From Methylobacterium currus (GTDB taxonomy: Bacteria; Pseudomonadota; Alphaproteobacteria; Rhizobiales; Beijerinckiaceae), in contig NZ_CP028843.1 in the NCBI RefSeq assembly GCF_003058325.1, positions 4,376,001 to 4,440,000 on the forward strand: DNA of 64,000 nucleotides, written 5' to 3'. Both the position numbers and the translations under genes were made by a program. The notes under the pieces were generated by a model. The model was not told where the DNA came from, did no database searches, and saw only the letters and a program-made list of their open reading frames with translations. Positions 1 to 8,073 of the stretch are shown here, one piece after another; the first letter of the stretch is position 1; each line of letters starts with the position of its first letter.

Positions 1-434
1 GTCGGCAGGGAGAAGCCCACGAAGGCGAGCGTGTTCGCCACCTGGTCGAAGACCGAGTAGGGCCGGATCGCCGCCAGGATGCCGACAGGCACGGCGATGA
101 GCAGGGCCAGGACCTGCGACGAGCCGACCACGAACAGGGTGGTGGGCAGGCGCTGCAGGATCAGCTCGTCGACATTGACCCGGCTGGCGAAGGAGAAGCC
201 CCAGTCGCCCTGGAGCATCGCGGTCAGCCAGTGCAGGTAGCGCACCAGGATCGGGTCATCGAGGCCGAACTTCAACCGCAACGCCTCACGGACCTCGGGC
301 GGCACGTTGGGGTTGGTGGCGAGCTCGCCGAAGGGATCGCCCGGCGCCAGCGCCAGCACGGTGAACAGGATGAGGCTGATCCCGAGCAGGCTCGGGATCG
401 CGATCAGCAGGCGGCGGAGGAGATAGGCGCCCAT
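1..434 (-). CDS. ABC transporter permease, DppB/OppB type (partial)
   Basis: Inner-membrane permease of a peptide/nickel/opine-type ABC importer. About 144 N-terminal residues are visible; the C-terminus lies beyond the left edge. The start reads MGAYLLRRLLIAIPSLLGIS, the usual first membrane helix of DppB-type permeases, followed by an APGDPF segment and the periplasmic loop ending in LQGDWGFSF, both characteristic of this family. It starts 10 bases after the stop of the binding-protein gene on the same strand, so the two form an operon. The other permease and the ATPases should lie further left, outside the window. Substrate cannot be told from this part. Confidence 0.9.
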   Translation of the reverse strand, partial: MGAYLLRRLLIAIPSLLGISLILFTVLALAPGDPFGELATNPNVPPEVREALRLKFGLDDPILVRYLHWLTAMLQGDWGFSFASRVNVDELILQRLPTTLFVVGSSQVLALLIAVPVGILAAIRPYSVFDQVANTLAFVGFSLP

Positions 435-444
435 CGGCTTTCCG

Positions 445-2238
445 TCAGGCCTGCTTGTACCACTCGGCCAGGAAGGTCAGCGAGTTGTCCCAGCCGGTCG
501 AGGGCGCCTGGAGCTTGCCGTTGATCGCCGAGACCTGGGCGCGGTGGAGCAGCGGCAGGACGTAGTCGGCCACCACGAGGTCGTTCATCTTGATGAACAG
601 GGCGGCGCGCTTGACGAGATCGAGTTCGCCCTGCGCCGCGCGGTAGCAGGCATCGACCTCCGGGTTCTGCATCCGGCAGATGTTGCGGCCCTGCCACTTG
701 TTGGCCTTGGTGGCGGCTTCCCAGGACACGTATTGCAGCGCGAACACCGCCGGATCGGCCTGCGACATGTTCCAGGTATACATCTCCATGTCGGCGTAGA
801 AATGCGGATAGGTATCCGGGTTCGCCACGTCGGAGGAGAAGAACACCGAACCGGGAACCGATTTCAGCTCCATGTCGATGCCGGCCTTCTGGGCGGCCTG
901 CTTGATGATGGCCTGAGTCTTCTGGCGCGGCGCGTTGATCGAGGTCTGGAAGACGAATTTCAGTTTCTTGCCGTCCTTGGCACGAATGCCGTCGCCGCCC
1001 TTCTTCCAGCCGGCCTCCTCCAGGATCTGCGCCGCCTTGTCGGGCTCGAAGGCGAAGGAGGTGTTCTTGGAGACGAAGGGAGCCGGGCCGTTGAAGACGT
1101 TGGCGGTGGCGCGCCCCGTGCGGCCGTAGATGTATTGCTGGACCGCCGCCCGGTTGACGAGCAGGTTCATCGCCTTGCGCACCGCCGGGTCCGAGAAGGC
1201 GGGGTGCTTGGTCTTGAGCGAGGCGCGCTCGCCGTCGACCTCGACGGTCGGATCGGTGGCGTTCAGCAGCAGGAATTCCAGGTTGCCGCCATATTCCATC
1301 GTGACCCGGCCCTTGCCCTCGGCCTCGAGCCGCTTGAGGATCTCGTCCTCGACCTGCATGTTCCAGGCGTAGTCGTACTCGCCGGTCTGCAGCACGGCGC
1401 GGGCGGCCGAGACCGCGTCGCCGCCGCCCTTCATCTCGATCGAGTCGAAGAACGGCCGGTTCGGCACGTGGTAATCCGGGTTGCGCACGCCGCGCAGGAT
1501 GTCGCCGGGACGGAACTCGCTGAACTTGTAGGGGCCGGTGCCGACCGGGGCGAGATTCGCCGGGGCGTCGCGGGACTTGTCGCCGGCGTACTCCGCGAAG
1601 ACGTGCCTGGGGATGATCATCCCGGCGCTCGACACGAAGGCGTCGGCCCAGAACGGGGTCGGCTCCTTGAAGGAGAGCTTGACTGTCAGGTCGTCGATCT
1701 TCTCGACCTTGACGTTGGTGTAGCTGCCGCCGGTGACCGCGGCGGTGGCCGGGTTGGCGGCGTATTCCGCCGTGAACACCACGTCGTCGGCCGTGAACGG
1801 CTTGCCGTCGTGCCATTTCACGCCCGGCTTGAGCTTCCAGGTCACCGAGCGGCCATCCGCCGCGACGCCGCCATTCTCCTTGGAGGGGATCTCGGCCGCC
1901 AGGATCGGGAAGAGGTTGCCGTCGGCATCCCAGGCCGCCAGCGGCTCGTAGAAGATGCGCGAACCCTCCTGGTCCTTGGTGCCGATGGCGAAATGCGGGT
2001 TGATCAGGGTGGCAGCCTGCCAGAACAGCAGCTTGAGCGGCCCGCCGCCGCCGGCCTTGCCCGGCTTGTAGGCGTCGCGCAGCGGGTTCGCCGCGAAGGC
2101 GACGCCGTTCTGGGCCAGCATCATACCGGCCATCGGCGCGGTGAGGCCGAGCGCCAGCATCCGGCGCACGAAGCTGCGCCGCGACAGGCTCCCGTCCTTC
2201 ACCTCGCCGATCATCGCGCGCAGGTCATGCTCGGTCAT
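445..2238 (-). CDS. ABC transporter substrate-binding protein, family 5 (Tat-exported)
   Basis: Periplasmic binding protein of the SBP_bac_5 (peptide/nickel) family, 597 residues, a normal length. The N-terminus has a twin-arginine signal (SRRSFVRR, residues 19-26) followed by a hydrophobic stretch and an AFAA cleavage region, so export of the folded protein by Tat is likely. The mature part carries family-typical segments such as TWKLKPGVKWHDGKPFTADD near residue 135 and GTGPYKF near 235. It precedes the permease gene by 10 bases. The ligand could be an oligopeptide, opine or similar compound; the divergent amidohydrolase suggests a peptide-like or N-acyl-amino-acid ligand, which is inference only. 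Confidence 0.92.
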   Translation of the reverse strand: MTEHDLRAMIGEVKDGSLSRRSFVRRMLALGLTAPMAGMMLAQNGVAFAANPLRDAYKPGKAGGGGPLKLLFWQAATLINPHFAIGTKDQEGSRIFYEPLAAWDADGNLFPILAAEIPSKENGGVAADGRSVTWKLKPGVKWHDGKPFTADDVVFTAEYAANPATAAVTGGSYTNVKVEKIDDLTVKLSFKEPTPFWADAFVSSAGMIIPRHVFAEYAGDKSRDAPANLAPVGTGPYKFSEFRPGDILRGVRNPDYHVPNRPFFDSIEMKGGGDAVSAARAVLQTGEYDYAWNMQVEDEILKRLEAEGKGRVTMEYGGNLEFLLLNATDPTVEVDGERASLKTKHPAFSDPAVRKAMNLLVNRAAVQQYIYGRTGRATANVFNGPAPFVSKNTSFAFEPDKAAQILEEAGWKKGGDGIRAKDGKKLKFVFQTSINAPRQKTQAIIKQAAQKAGIDMELKSVPGSVFFSSDVANPDTYPHFYADMEMYTWNMSQADPAVFALQYVSWEAATKANKWQGRNICRMQNPEVDACYRAAQGELDLVKRAALFIKMNDLVVADYVLPLLHRAQVSAINGKLQAPSTGWDNSLTFLAEWYKQA

Positions 2239-2487
2239 GGACGATCACCCTTCTGACAGGCCTTGAACTGACGGGCAGCATCGCGCCCGCCGTTCCGGTC
2301 CGCAAGCCATGAGAAACTTTGCCCAAGGCATTCGGCCCCGGAGTTTCCGGTCCGCACAGCCGCTGGTCGCGGAGCCATTCGCAATTCGCGCGCCACGTCC
2401 GCTCCCGCCGCGCTTCACCCGGCAAGCCACCTGCATGAGGTTGGCGCGCAAGGCGGCCCGCCGAGGGTCCGCGCCGGAGGGATCCCC

Positions 2488-3906
2488 ATGGACAACCGCA
2501 ACGCCGTCTGGCGCCAGGTCGACGCGCACAAGGACCGGCTCATCGCCCTCTCCGACGAGGTCTGGGGCACGCCGGAGGTCTGCTATACGGAAGAGCGCTC
2601 GGCAGCCGCCCACGCGGCCGAGCTGCGCCACCAGGGCTTTCGCGTGACGGAGGGTGCGGCCGGCATCCCGACCGCGGTCATCGGCGAGGCCGGGGAGGGC
2701 GGTCCGGTCATCGCGTTCCTGGGCGAGTACGACGCGCTGCCGGGCCTGAGCCAGGAGGCGGGCGTCGCGGCCCATGCCCCGATCGAGGCCGGCGGCCACG
2801 GCCATGGCTGCGGGCACAACCTGCTCGGCTCGGCGGCACTCCTGGCCGCCACGGCGGTGAAGGACTGGCTCGCCGAGACCGGATTGCCGGGCCGCGTGCG
2901 CTATTACGGCTGCCCGGCCGAGGAAGGCGGCGCCGCCAAGGCCTTCATGGTGCGCGAGGGCCTGTTCGCGGATGCGGACGCTGCCGTGACCTGGCACCCG
3001 TCGAGCTTCTGGGAGGTCTCGCCGCCGCTCTCGCTCGCCAACACCCGGGCCGATTTCGTGTTCACCGGCCGCGCCGCGCACGCGGCGGCCGCCCCGCATC
3101 TCGGGCGTTCGGCCCTCGATGCGGTCGAGCTGATGAATGTCGGCGTCAACTACATGCGCGAGCACATGCCGAGCGACGCGCGGGTGCACTACGCGCTCCT
3201 CGATACCGGCGGCATCGCCCCGAACGTCGTCCAGGCCCATGCCCGGGTGCGCTACTCGATTCGCGCCCGCGACCTGCCCGGCATGCGCGACCTCGTCGCC
3301 CGCGTCCGCAAGATCGCCGAAGGCGCCGCGCTGATGACCGAGACCACCATGGAGATGCGCATCGTCAGCGCGGTCTCGAACCTCGTCGGCAACACGCCGC
3401 TGGAGGAGGCGCTCCACGGGGTGATGGAGGATCTCGGTGCGCCGCATTTCGACGAGGCCGACCGTGCCTTCGCCAAGGAGATCCAGGGCACGCTGACGCC
3501 GCAGGACATCGCGGCGGTCTACCGTACCATCGGGCTGCCGGTGACTGATGCGCCGCTCGCCGATTTCCTGGTGCCCCTCGACGCCCGCCGCAACCCGGCG
3601 ATCGGATCGACCGATGTCGGCGACGTGAGCTGGGTGGTGCCGACGGTGCAGGCCCACGCCCCGACGGTGGCGGTCGGCACGCCGTTCCACACCTGGCAGG
3701 TGGTGGCGCAAGGAAAGGTCCCCGCCGCCCACAAGGCGATGGTGCAGGTGGCCAAGGCCATGGCGGCGCTCGGTGCCCGGCTCGCCACGGATGCGGCCCT
3801 GCGCGAGGCCGCCAAGGCGGACCTGAAGGCCCGCACGGGTCCGGAGGGCTACGTCTCGCCCCTGCCGGCGGAGGTGCAGCCACCCTTGACGATGTCGGTG
3901 GGCTGA
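2488..3906 (+). CDS. M20 family amidohydrolase, AbgB-like
   Basis: Metal-dependent amidohydrolase of peptidase family M20, 472 residues, resembling the B subunit of p-aminobenzoyl-glutamate hydrolase. Visible metal-site elements are GEYDALPGL (79-87), the His-rich loop GGHGHGCGHN (102-111) and the EE pair at 145-146. A second, lid-type domain follows with FTGRAAHAAAAPHLGRSALD. The ATG is preceded by GGAGGGATCCCC. No abgA-type partner is adjacent, so it may act alone on another amide such as an N-acyl amino acid. It is divergent from the peptide-type importer; a shared catabolic role is plausible but unproven. Confidence 0.88.
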   Translation: MDNRNAVWRQVDAHKDRLIALSDEVWGTPEVCYTEERSAAAHAAELRHQGFRVTEGAAGIPTAVIGEAGEGGPVIAFLGEYDALPGLSQEAGVAAHAPIEAGGHGHGCGHNLLGSAALLAATAVKDWLAETGLPGRVRYYGCPAEEGGAAKAFMVREGLFADADAAVTWHPSSFWEVSPPLSLANTRADFVFTGRAAHAAAAPHLGRSALDAVELMNVGVNYMREHMPSDARVHYALLDTGGIAPNVVQAHARVRYSIRARDLPGMRDLVARVRKIAEGAALMTETTMEMRIVSAVSNLVGNTPLEEALHGVMEDLGAPHFDEADRAFAKEIQGTLTPQDIAAVYRTIGLPVTDAPLADFLVPLDARRNPAIGSTDVGDVSWVVPTVQAHAPTVAVGTPFHTWQVVAQGKVPAAHKAMVQVAKAMAALGARLATDAALREAAKADLKARTGPEGYVSPLPAEVQPPLTMSVG

Positions 3907-3974
3907 GGGGAGAGGCCAACAGCCCTTGGCCTGCGGCTCGCTGCCGGAGCGGCGAGGCGGGCACACGGATCGAC

Positions 3975-4019
3975 CCTTGCACGAGTGCACCATGTGCACT
4001 AATTTGCCCTCGTGCAAGG
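3975..4019. promoter_or_regulatory. Nested palindromic operator candidate
   Basis: A perfect 11-base inverted repeat, CCTTGCACGAG (3975-3985) and CTCGTGCAAGG (4009-4019), flanks a second repeat made of two self-complementary GTGCAC hexamers (3985-3990 and 3994-3999) around CAT. The right arm contains AAGG, the core of the ribosome binding site of the GTG start at 4030. A protein bound here, or an RNA hairpin of the same bases, would block expression of that gene, whose product has a C-terminal helix-turn-helix. Autoregulation is therefore the simplest reading. Confidence 0.55.
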
Positions 4020-4029
4020 ACCCTGACGT

Positions 4030-4761
4030 GTGCCGACCCTCCACCGCTTCGACAGCTTCCGGATCGAGGTGCGGTCCCGGGACCACAATCCGCCGCACTT
4101 TCACATGATCGGCCTGAATTTCCACGCCCTCGTCGATATCCGAACCCTTCAGGTGATCGAAGGGACGTATTCCCGCTCGGCCCTCGCGGAAGCCCTGGCG
4201 TGGGCGGGGGGCGGACCGAGGCACTGCTCGCCGAATGGAGCCGTCTCAATGAGCGGGACTGAGATCGTCACGGTCGGCCGACGCCTGCCGAAGCTGGCAA
4301 CTGTCGCGCCTGCGGGCAAGCCGTTCACCGTGAGCGTCACCTGGGCCGAGGGGGAGCGCGTCGGCCGGACCGACAGCGTGGACCTCGCCCCGGTGATCTT
4401 CACCTTCAAGGTCTTCCGGCCGCTGCGCGACGGTACGGTGCCCTTCGAGAGCGTGGAGATCGGCGAGCGGGGGGCGGCCCTTGCCTGGGCAGGTCATCCC
4501 GACCTCGAGATCGGCGCCGAATCCGTCGAGGAGCTGGCGGCCGAGACCATGACGAACCACGACTTCGCCGCCTTCCTCAAGCGAAACCGGCTGACCCTCG
4601 ATGCCGCCGCCGCCCATCTCGGCATCGCGCGCCGTCTGGTCGCCTACTACGCGAAGGAGCGAGAGATCCCCCGGCACATCGCCCTGGCCTGTCGCTACCT
4701 CGACGGAGAGATCGACAAGGGACCGGGCGACGGCGGCCGGGCCGTGAGCGAAGCGGCCTGA
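4030..4761 (+). CDS. DUF4160 / DUF2442 / helix-turn-helix open reading frame (apparent fusion by frameshift)
   Basis: A continuous 243-residue frame from a GTG start with AAGGA 9 bases upstream. Residues 1-55 are DUF4160-like ([10 protein letters not shown]), residues 75-150 are DUF2442-like ([33 protein letters not shown]), and residues 175-230 form a helix-turn-helix ([20 protein letters not shown]). DUF4160 and DUF2442 usually occur as two adjacent small genes. The junction at 4206-4211 is a run of six G. One additional G there would let the first gene read on as [15 protein letters not shown] and stop at 4262, with a separate DUF2442-HTH gene starting at ATG 4249. So this is either a real fusion, a one-base indel or a sequencing error. 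The pair is a proposed toxin-antitoxin-like unit; its function is unknown. Confidence 0.7.
   Translation: MPTLHRFDSFRIEVRSRDHNPPHFHMIGLNFHALVDIRTLQVIEGTYSRSALAEALAWAGGGPRHCSPNGAVSMSGTEIVTVGRRLPKLATVAPAGKPFTVSVTWAEGERVGRTDSVDLAPVIFTFKVFRPLRDGTVPFESVEIGERGAALAWAGHPDLEIGAESVEELAAETMTNHDFAAFLKRNRLTLDAAAAHLGIARRLVAYYAKEREIPRHIALACRYLDGEIDKGPGDGGRAVSEAA
4206..4211 (+). other. G6 tract at the DUF4160/DUF2442 junction
   Basis: Six consecutive G at the point where the DUF4160 coding signal leaves frame. The frame that would continue a normal DUF4160 C-terminus ([12 protein letters not shown], stop TGA 4260-4262) is reached by a single added G, and overlaps the ATG at 4249 by 14 bases. This is a likely indel site, phase-variable tract or sequencing-error site. 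Confidence 0.6.
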
Positions 4762-4857
4762 GGCGCAGCCGCGCAGACCGCCAGACCTCCGCTCAACCGC
4801 AAGCCGTTCATCGTCGATTGGATGAGCGTCATTCTTGTTCCCCAACCCGGACGCCCC

Positions 4858-5214
4858 ATGGACCAGACCCAGCCGCCGGCCCCGATCGCCATCGACGACT
4901 TCCTGAAGCTCGACGTGCGGGTCGGCACCATCGTCGAGGCGGCGCCGATCCCGCAGGCGCGCCGGCCGGCCTACCGCCTCGTCATCGATCTCGGCGAGGC
5001 GATCGGCCAGAAGAAATCCTCCGCCCAGGTGACGGTGCACTACACCCCCGAAACCCTGGTCGGCCGGCAGGTGCTCTGCGTCGTCAACCTGCCGCCGCGC
5101 CAGGTCGGCCCGGTGCGCTCCGAGGTGCTGACCCTCGGGCTGCCGGACGCGGAGGGCGCGGTGGTGCTGATCGCGCCCGAGCGGCCGGTGCCGAATGGCG
5201 GGCGGCTGTACTGA
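4858..5214 (+). CDS. csaA: CsaA-like tRNA-binding-domain chaperone
   Basis: A 118-residue protein made of a single OB-fold tRNA-binding domain, as in CsaA, a small secretion-associated chaperone of bacteria. Recognisable are [14 protein letters not shown] (15-28), the [10 protein letters not shown] strand, and [19 protein letters not shown], ending in VPNGGRLY, the standard CsaA tail. An in-frame ATG exists 36 bases upstream (4822), but CsaA proteins start close to the FLKLDVRVG strand, so 4858 is preferred. ureG follows after 23 bases, so the two may be co-transcribed. Confidence 0.88.
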   Translation: MDQTQPPAPIAIDDFLKLDVRVGTIVEAAPIPQARRPAYRLVIDLGEAIGQKKSSAQVTVHYTPETLVGRQVLCVVNLPPRQVGPVRSEVLTLGLPDAEGAVVLIAPERPVPNGGRLY

Positions 5215-5237
5215 TCCCCAAGGAGACACGACGCACC

Positions 5238-5903
5238 ATGACCTCCAGCCACGGCCCCGGTTCCAGGCACGGCCCCAGTTCCACCCATGGTCCCAGTTCT
5301 ACCCATGGTCCTTTGCGGGTCGGTATCGGCGGCCCGGTCGGGTCGGGCAAGACCGCCCTGATGGAGGGCCTGTGCAAGGCCCTGCGCGAGCGCTACGACC
5401 TCTGCGCCATCACCAACGACATCTACACCAAGGAGGATGCGCGCCTCCTCACCGTGGCCGGCGCCCTGCCGGAGGAGCGCATCATGGGCGTCGAGACCGG
5501 TGGCTGCCCCCATACGGCGATCCGCGAGGACGCCTCGATCAACCTCGCGGCGGTGGCGGAGATGCGCCGCCGATTCCCGGCCCTCGACCTGGTGCTGCTC
5601 GAATCCGGCGGCGACAACCTCGCGGCCACCTTCTCGCCGGAACTCGCCGACCTGACGATCTACGTCATCGACGTGGCGGGCGGCGAGAAGATCCCGCGGA
5701 AAGGGGGGCCCGGCATCACCCGCTCGGACCTCCTCGTCATCAACAAGACCGACCTCGCGCCCCTCGTCGGCGCCGATCTCGGGGTGATGGAGGAGGATAC
5801 GAAGCGGATGCGGGGCCAGCGCCCCTACGTGTTCGCGTCCCTGCGCCATGGCGACGGCGTCGAGGTGGTGGCGCGGTTCGTGGTGGAGGCCGGGGGGCTT
5901 TAG
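5238..5903 (+). CDS. ureG: Urease accessory GTPase UreG with His-rich N-terminus
   Basis: GTP-dependent nickel-insertion chaperone of urease, 221 residues. The P-loop is GPVGSGKT (32-39), the metal-binding CPH motif lies at 90-92, and [15 protein letters not shown] and [13 protein letters not shown] complete the SIMIBI GTPase core. Residues 5-24 are a His-Gly-Pro-Ser repeat encoded by an 18-bp tandem repeat, which could bind nickel, as known for other His-rich UreG proteins. AAGGAG lies upstream of the ATG. No other urease gene is present in the window, so this copy either serves a urease cluster elsewhere or works with another nickel enzyme. Confidence 0.95.
   Translation: MTSSHGPGSRHGPSSTHGPSSTHGPLRVGIGGPVGSGKTALMEGLCKALRERYDLCAITNDIYTKEDARLLTVAGALPEERIMGVETGGCPHTAIREDASINLAAVAEMRRRFPALDLVLLESGGDNLAATFSPELADLTIYVIDVAGGEKIPRKGGPGITRSDLLVINKTDLAPLVGADLGVMEEDTKRMRGQRPYVFASLRHGDGVEVVARFVVEAGGL
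5247..5312 (+). repeat. 18-bp tandem repeat inside ureG
   Basis: About 3.6 copies of an 18-bp unit (5247-5264, 5265-5282, 5283-5300, partial to 5312) encode [12 protein letters not shown] repeats. Copies differ at a few positions, mostly GGC/GGT and CAC/CAT exchanges. Being a multiple of three, copy-number change would alter the His count without breaking the frame. Confidence 0.85.
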
Positions 5904-6685
5904 TGCTCCTCGACCTGCTGCACTGGCTCGTCCAGCCGGCCTCGCTGCCGGCGCGGCGCCTCGGCTATGCCGGCGACAGCGTGCGGCTTGCCTCGCGGTC
6001 GCGGCGCTGCCGCGCCGCCTGGGCGCCGCACTTGGCCGCGGCGAAAGACGCGGTGCGGGCGGCGATGGAGGATCTCCCCCGGCGCGACACCGCCGTGGTG
6101 CTGGGCTCCGGCCTCCTCGACGACGTGCCGATCGACGATCTGGCCGCCGCGTTCCGGCGGGTGGTGCTGGTCGATGCGGTGCATCCCTGGCGCGGGCGCT
6201 GGCGGGCGCGAGGCCACGCCAACGTTGCGCGCCTCGTCCACGACCTGAGCGGCGCGCAAGGGCTGATGCTCGGCCGCAGCGAAGGCTTCGACCCGGTGCT
6301 GCCGCCGGTCTGCGCCGCGGCCGACCTCGTGGTCTCGGCCAATCTCCTGTCGCAACTGCCGATCCTGCCGGTGGCGCGGCTCGAGGCGGCGGGCCGGCTC
6401 GGCCCCTGGACGGACCCGGAGGCTTTCGGGCGCCGCATCGTCGCGGCCCATCTCGACGCCCTGGCAGGGCTGTCGGCCCGCATCTGCCTCGTCACCGATC
6501 GCGACGAGACCGAGGAGGACCGGGACGGGCGCGTGCTGGAGCGGATCGACCTCCTCTACGGGGTCGATCCGGGGCTGGCGCCGCAGAGCTGGGACTGGGT
6601 CCTGGCGCCGTTCGGCGAGGCGTCCGGCGAATGTCGCCTGGTGCACCGCGTCGGGGCCTGGCCGGATTGGCGGCCGGGGGCATGA
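5903..6685 (+). CDS. Hypothetical protein, possibly Rossmann-like
   Basis: A 260-residue protein whose GTG start overlaps the ureG stop (TAGTG), so it is translationally coupled to ureG. I do not recognise the family with confidence. The middle contains a strand-turn pattern like that of SAM- or nucleotide-binding folds: AVVLGSGLLDDVPIDDL, then RRVVLVDAVHP, then VVSANLLSQLPILP, and later ARICLVTDRDETEED. No signal peptide or membrane helix is apparent. Its coupling to ureG hints at a role with metal handling or urease, but that is weak. Confidence 0.7.
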   Translation: MLLDLLHWLVQPASLPARRLGYAGDSVRLASRSRRCRAAWAPHLAAAKDAVRAAMEDLPRRDTAVVLGSGLLDDVPIDDLAAAFRRVVLVDAVHPWRGRWRARGHANVARLVHDLSGAQGLMLGRSEGFDPVLPPVCAAADLVVSANLLSQLPILPVARLEAAGRLGPWTDPEAFGRRIVAAHLDALAGLSARICLVTDRDETEEDRDGRVLERIDLLYGVDPGLAPQSWDWVLAPFGEASGECRLVHRVGAWPDWRPGA

Positions 6686-6767
6686 CATGAGGGCATGAGG
6701 GTGGGCAGCGAGGGCGGCTTCGCGCGGGGCGGCGAGGCCGCTACGGTCGGTCTCCCGGCCAGTTCAA

Positions 6768-6809
6768 GCGCGGGATCCCCTCTCCCGTGTGGGAGAGGGG
6801 ATCCCGCGC
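6768..6809. repeat. Perfect 19-bp inverted repeat (hairpin) between the hypothetical gene and the MFS gene
   Basis: Arms GCGCGGGATCCCCTCTCCC (6768-6786) and GGGAGAGGGGATCCCGCGC (6791-6809) are perfectly complementary around a 4-base GTGT loop. No T run follows, so it is not a standard terminator. It lies 37 bases upstream of the MFS start and could be a REP-like element, an attenuating structure or a rho-independent stop without a T tract. Confidence 0.8.
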
Positions 6810-6846
6810 CAGGGTCCTTCGGCCGCTCGAGGGGGAGAACACGACG

Positions 6847-8073
6847 ATGACCCGCGACAGCAGCCTCGCGGCTCCGGCCGAGGCGCCGGCGGAGGCCTAT
6901 TGGCGGCGCAACCTCGCGGTCTGCGTGTTCGGTTCGTTCACCACCATCGTGGCGATGACGCTGCTGCTGCCGTTCCTGCCGCTCTACGTCGAGGAACTCG
7001 GCGTCAAGGACCAGGCGGCGATCGTCCAATGGTCCGGCGTGGCGTTCGGCGCCACCTTCTTCAGCGCCGCCCTGGTGGCGCCGCTCTGGGGGCGGCTCGC
7101 CGACCTCTACGGCCGCAAGCTGATGCTGATCCGGGCGAGCCTCGGCATGGCGGTGGCCATGTCGCTGATCGGCCTCGCCGGCAATGTCTGGCAGCTCGTG
7201 GGCTTGCGGCTGCTCGCCGGGCTGCTGGGCGGCTACGCCTCCGGCTCGACGGTGCTGGTGGCGACGCAGACGCCGAAGGACCGCTCGGCCTGGGCGCTCG
7301 GCACGCTGGCGTCCGGCATCATGGCGGGCAACCTCGTCGGGCCCCTGATCGGCGGGGTGCTGCCGCCGTTGATCGGCATCCGCGCCACGTTCTTTGCCGC
7401 CGGCGGAGTGATCTTCCTCGCCTTCCTGGCGACGCTCGTCCTGATCCGCGAGGAGCCGCGCCCGCCGCGCTCCGCCCGGGCCGGCGGCGGCTTCGCCAGC
7501 ATCCCGGACAAGGGCCCGGCGCTCGCCATGCTGGCGACCGGCATGCTGCTGATGCTGGCCGTGATGTCGGTCGAGCCGATCATCACCGTCTACGTCGCCG
7601 AGCTGGCGCCCGATCCCGCCCGGGTCACCCTGATCGCGGGCCTGGCGATGTCGGCGACCGCCTTGGGCAGCATCCTGTCGGCGCCGCGGCTCGGGCGCCT
7701 CGCCGACCGTATCGGCCCCTGGACCGTCATCACGGCGAGCCTGACCGCCTCGGCCCTGCTCCTCGTGCCGCAGGCCCTGGTGACGAGCGAGTGGCAGCTC
7801 GTGGGCTTGCGCTTCCTGATGGGCCTGGCCCTCGGGGGACTCCTGCCCTGCATCGCCAGCGTCATCCGCCATTCCGTGCCCGACCGGGTGGCCGGGACGA
7901 TGCTCGGCTATTCCACCTCGTCGCAATATGTCGGACAGGTGCTGGGGCCGCTGCTGGGCGGCTTCGTGGGCGGGCATATCGGCATGCGGGCGGTCTTCCT
8001 CGGCACGGCCGTGCTGATGGCTTTGGGCGCCGCCGGCACCGCCCTGGCGCGACCGAAGGGGTTGAGGGCGTGA
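6847..8073 (+). CDS. MFS transporter, multidrug efflux type
   Basis: A 408-residue inner-membrane transporter with about 12 predicted helices. The first half carries the MFS loop signature WGRLADLYGRKLMLI, and the second half repeats it as GRLADRIGPW. The pattern resembles MdtG/Bcr-type exporters. GGGGGAGAA lies before the ATG. An earlier in-frame start at 6787 falls inside the upstream hairpin and adds no membrane signal, so 6847 is preferred. The hydrolase gene overlaps its stop. Substrate unknown. Confidence 0.9.
   Translation: MTRDSSLAAPAEAPAEAYWRRNLAVCVFGSFTTIVAMTLLLPFLPLYVEELGVKDQAAIVQWSGVAFGATFFSAALVAPLWGRLADLYGRKLMLIRASLGMAVAMSLIGLAGNVWQLVGLRLLAGLLGGYASGSTVLVATQTPKDRSAWALGTLASGIMAGNLVGPLIGGVLPPLIGIRATFFAAGGVIFLAFLATLVLIREEPRPPRSARAGGGFASIPDKGPALAMLATGMLLMLAVMSVEPIITVYVAELAPDPARVTLIAGLAMSATALGSILSAPRLGRLADRIGPWTVITASLTASALLLVPQALVTSEWQLVGLRFLMGLALGGLLPCIASVIRHSVPDRVAGTMLGYSTSSQYVGQVLGPLLGGFVGGHIGMRAVFLGTAVLMALGAAGTALARPKGLRA

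Noticed and set aside
4262..6685. Possible urease cluster around ureG
   Set aside because: No ureA, B, C, D, E or F signature is present on either strand nearby.
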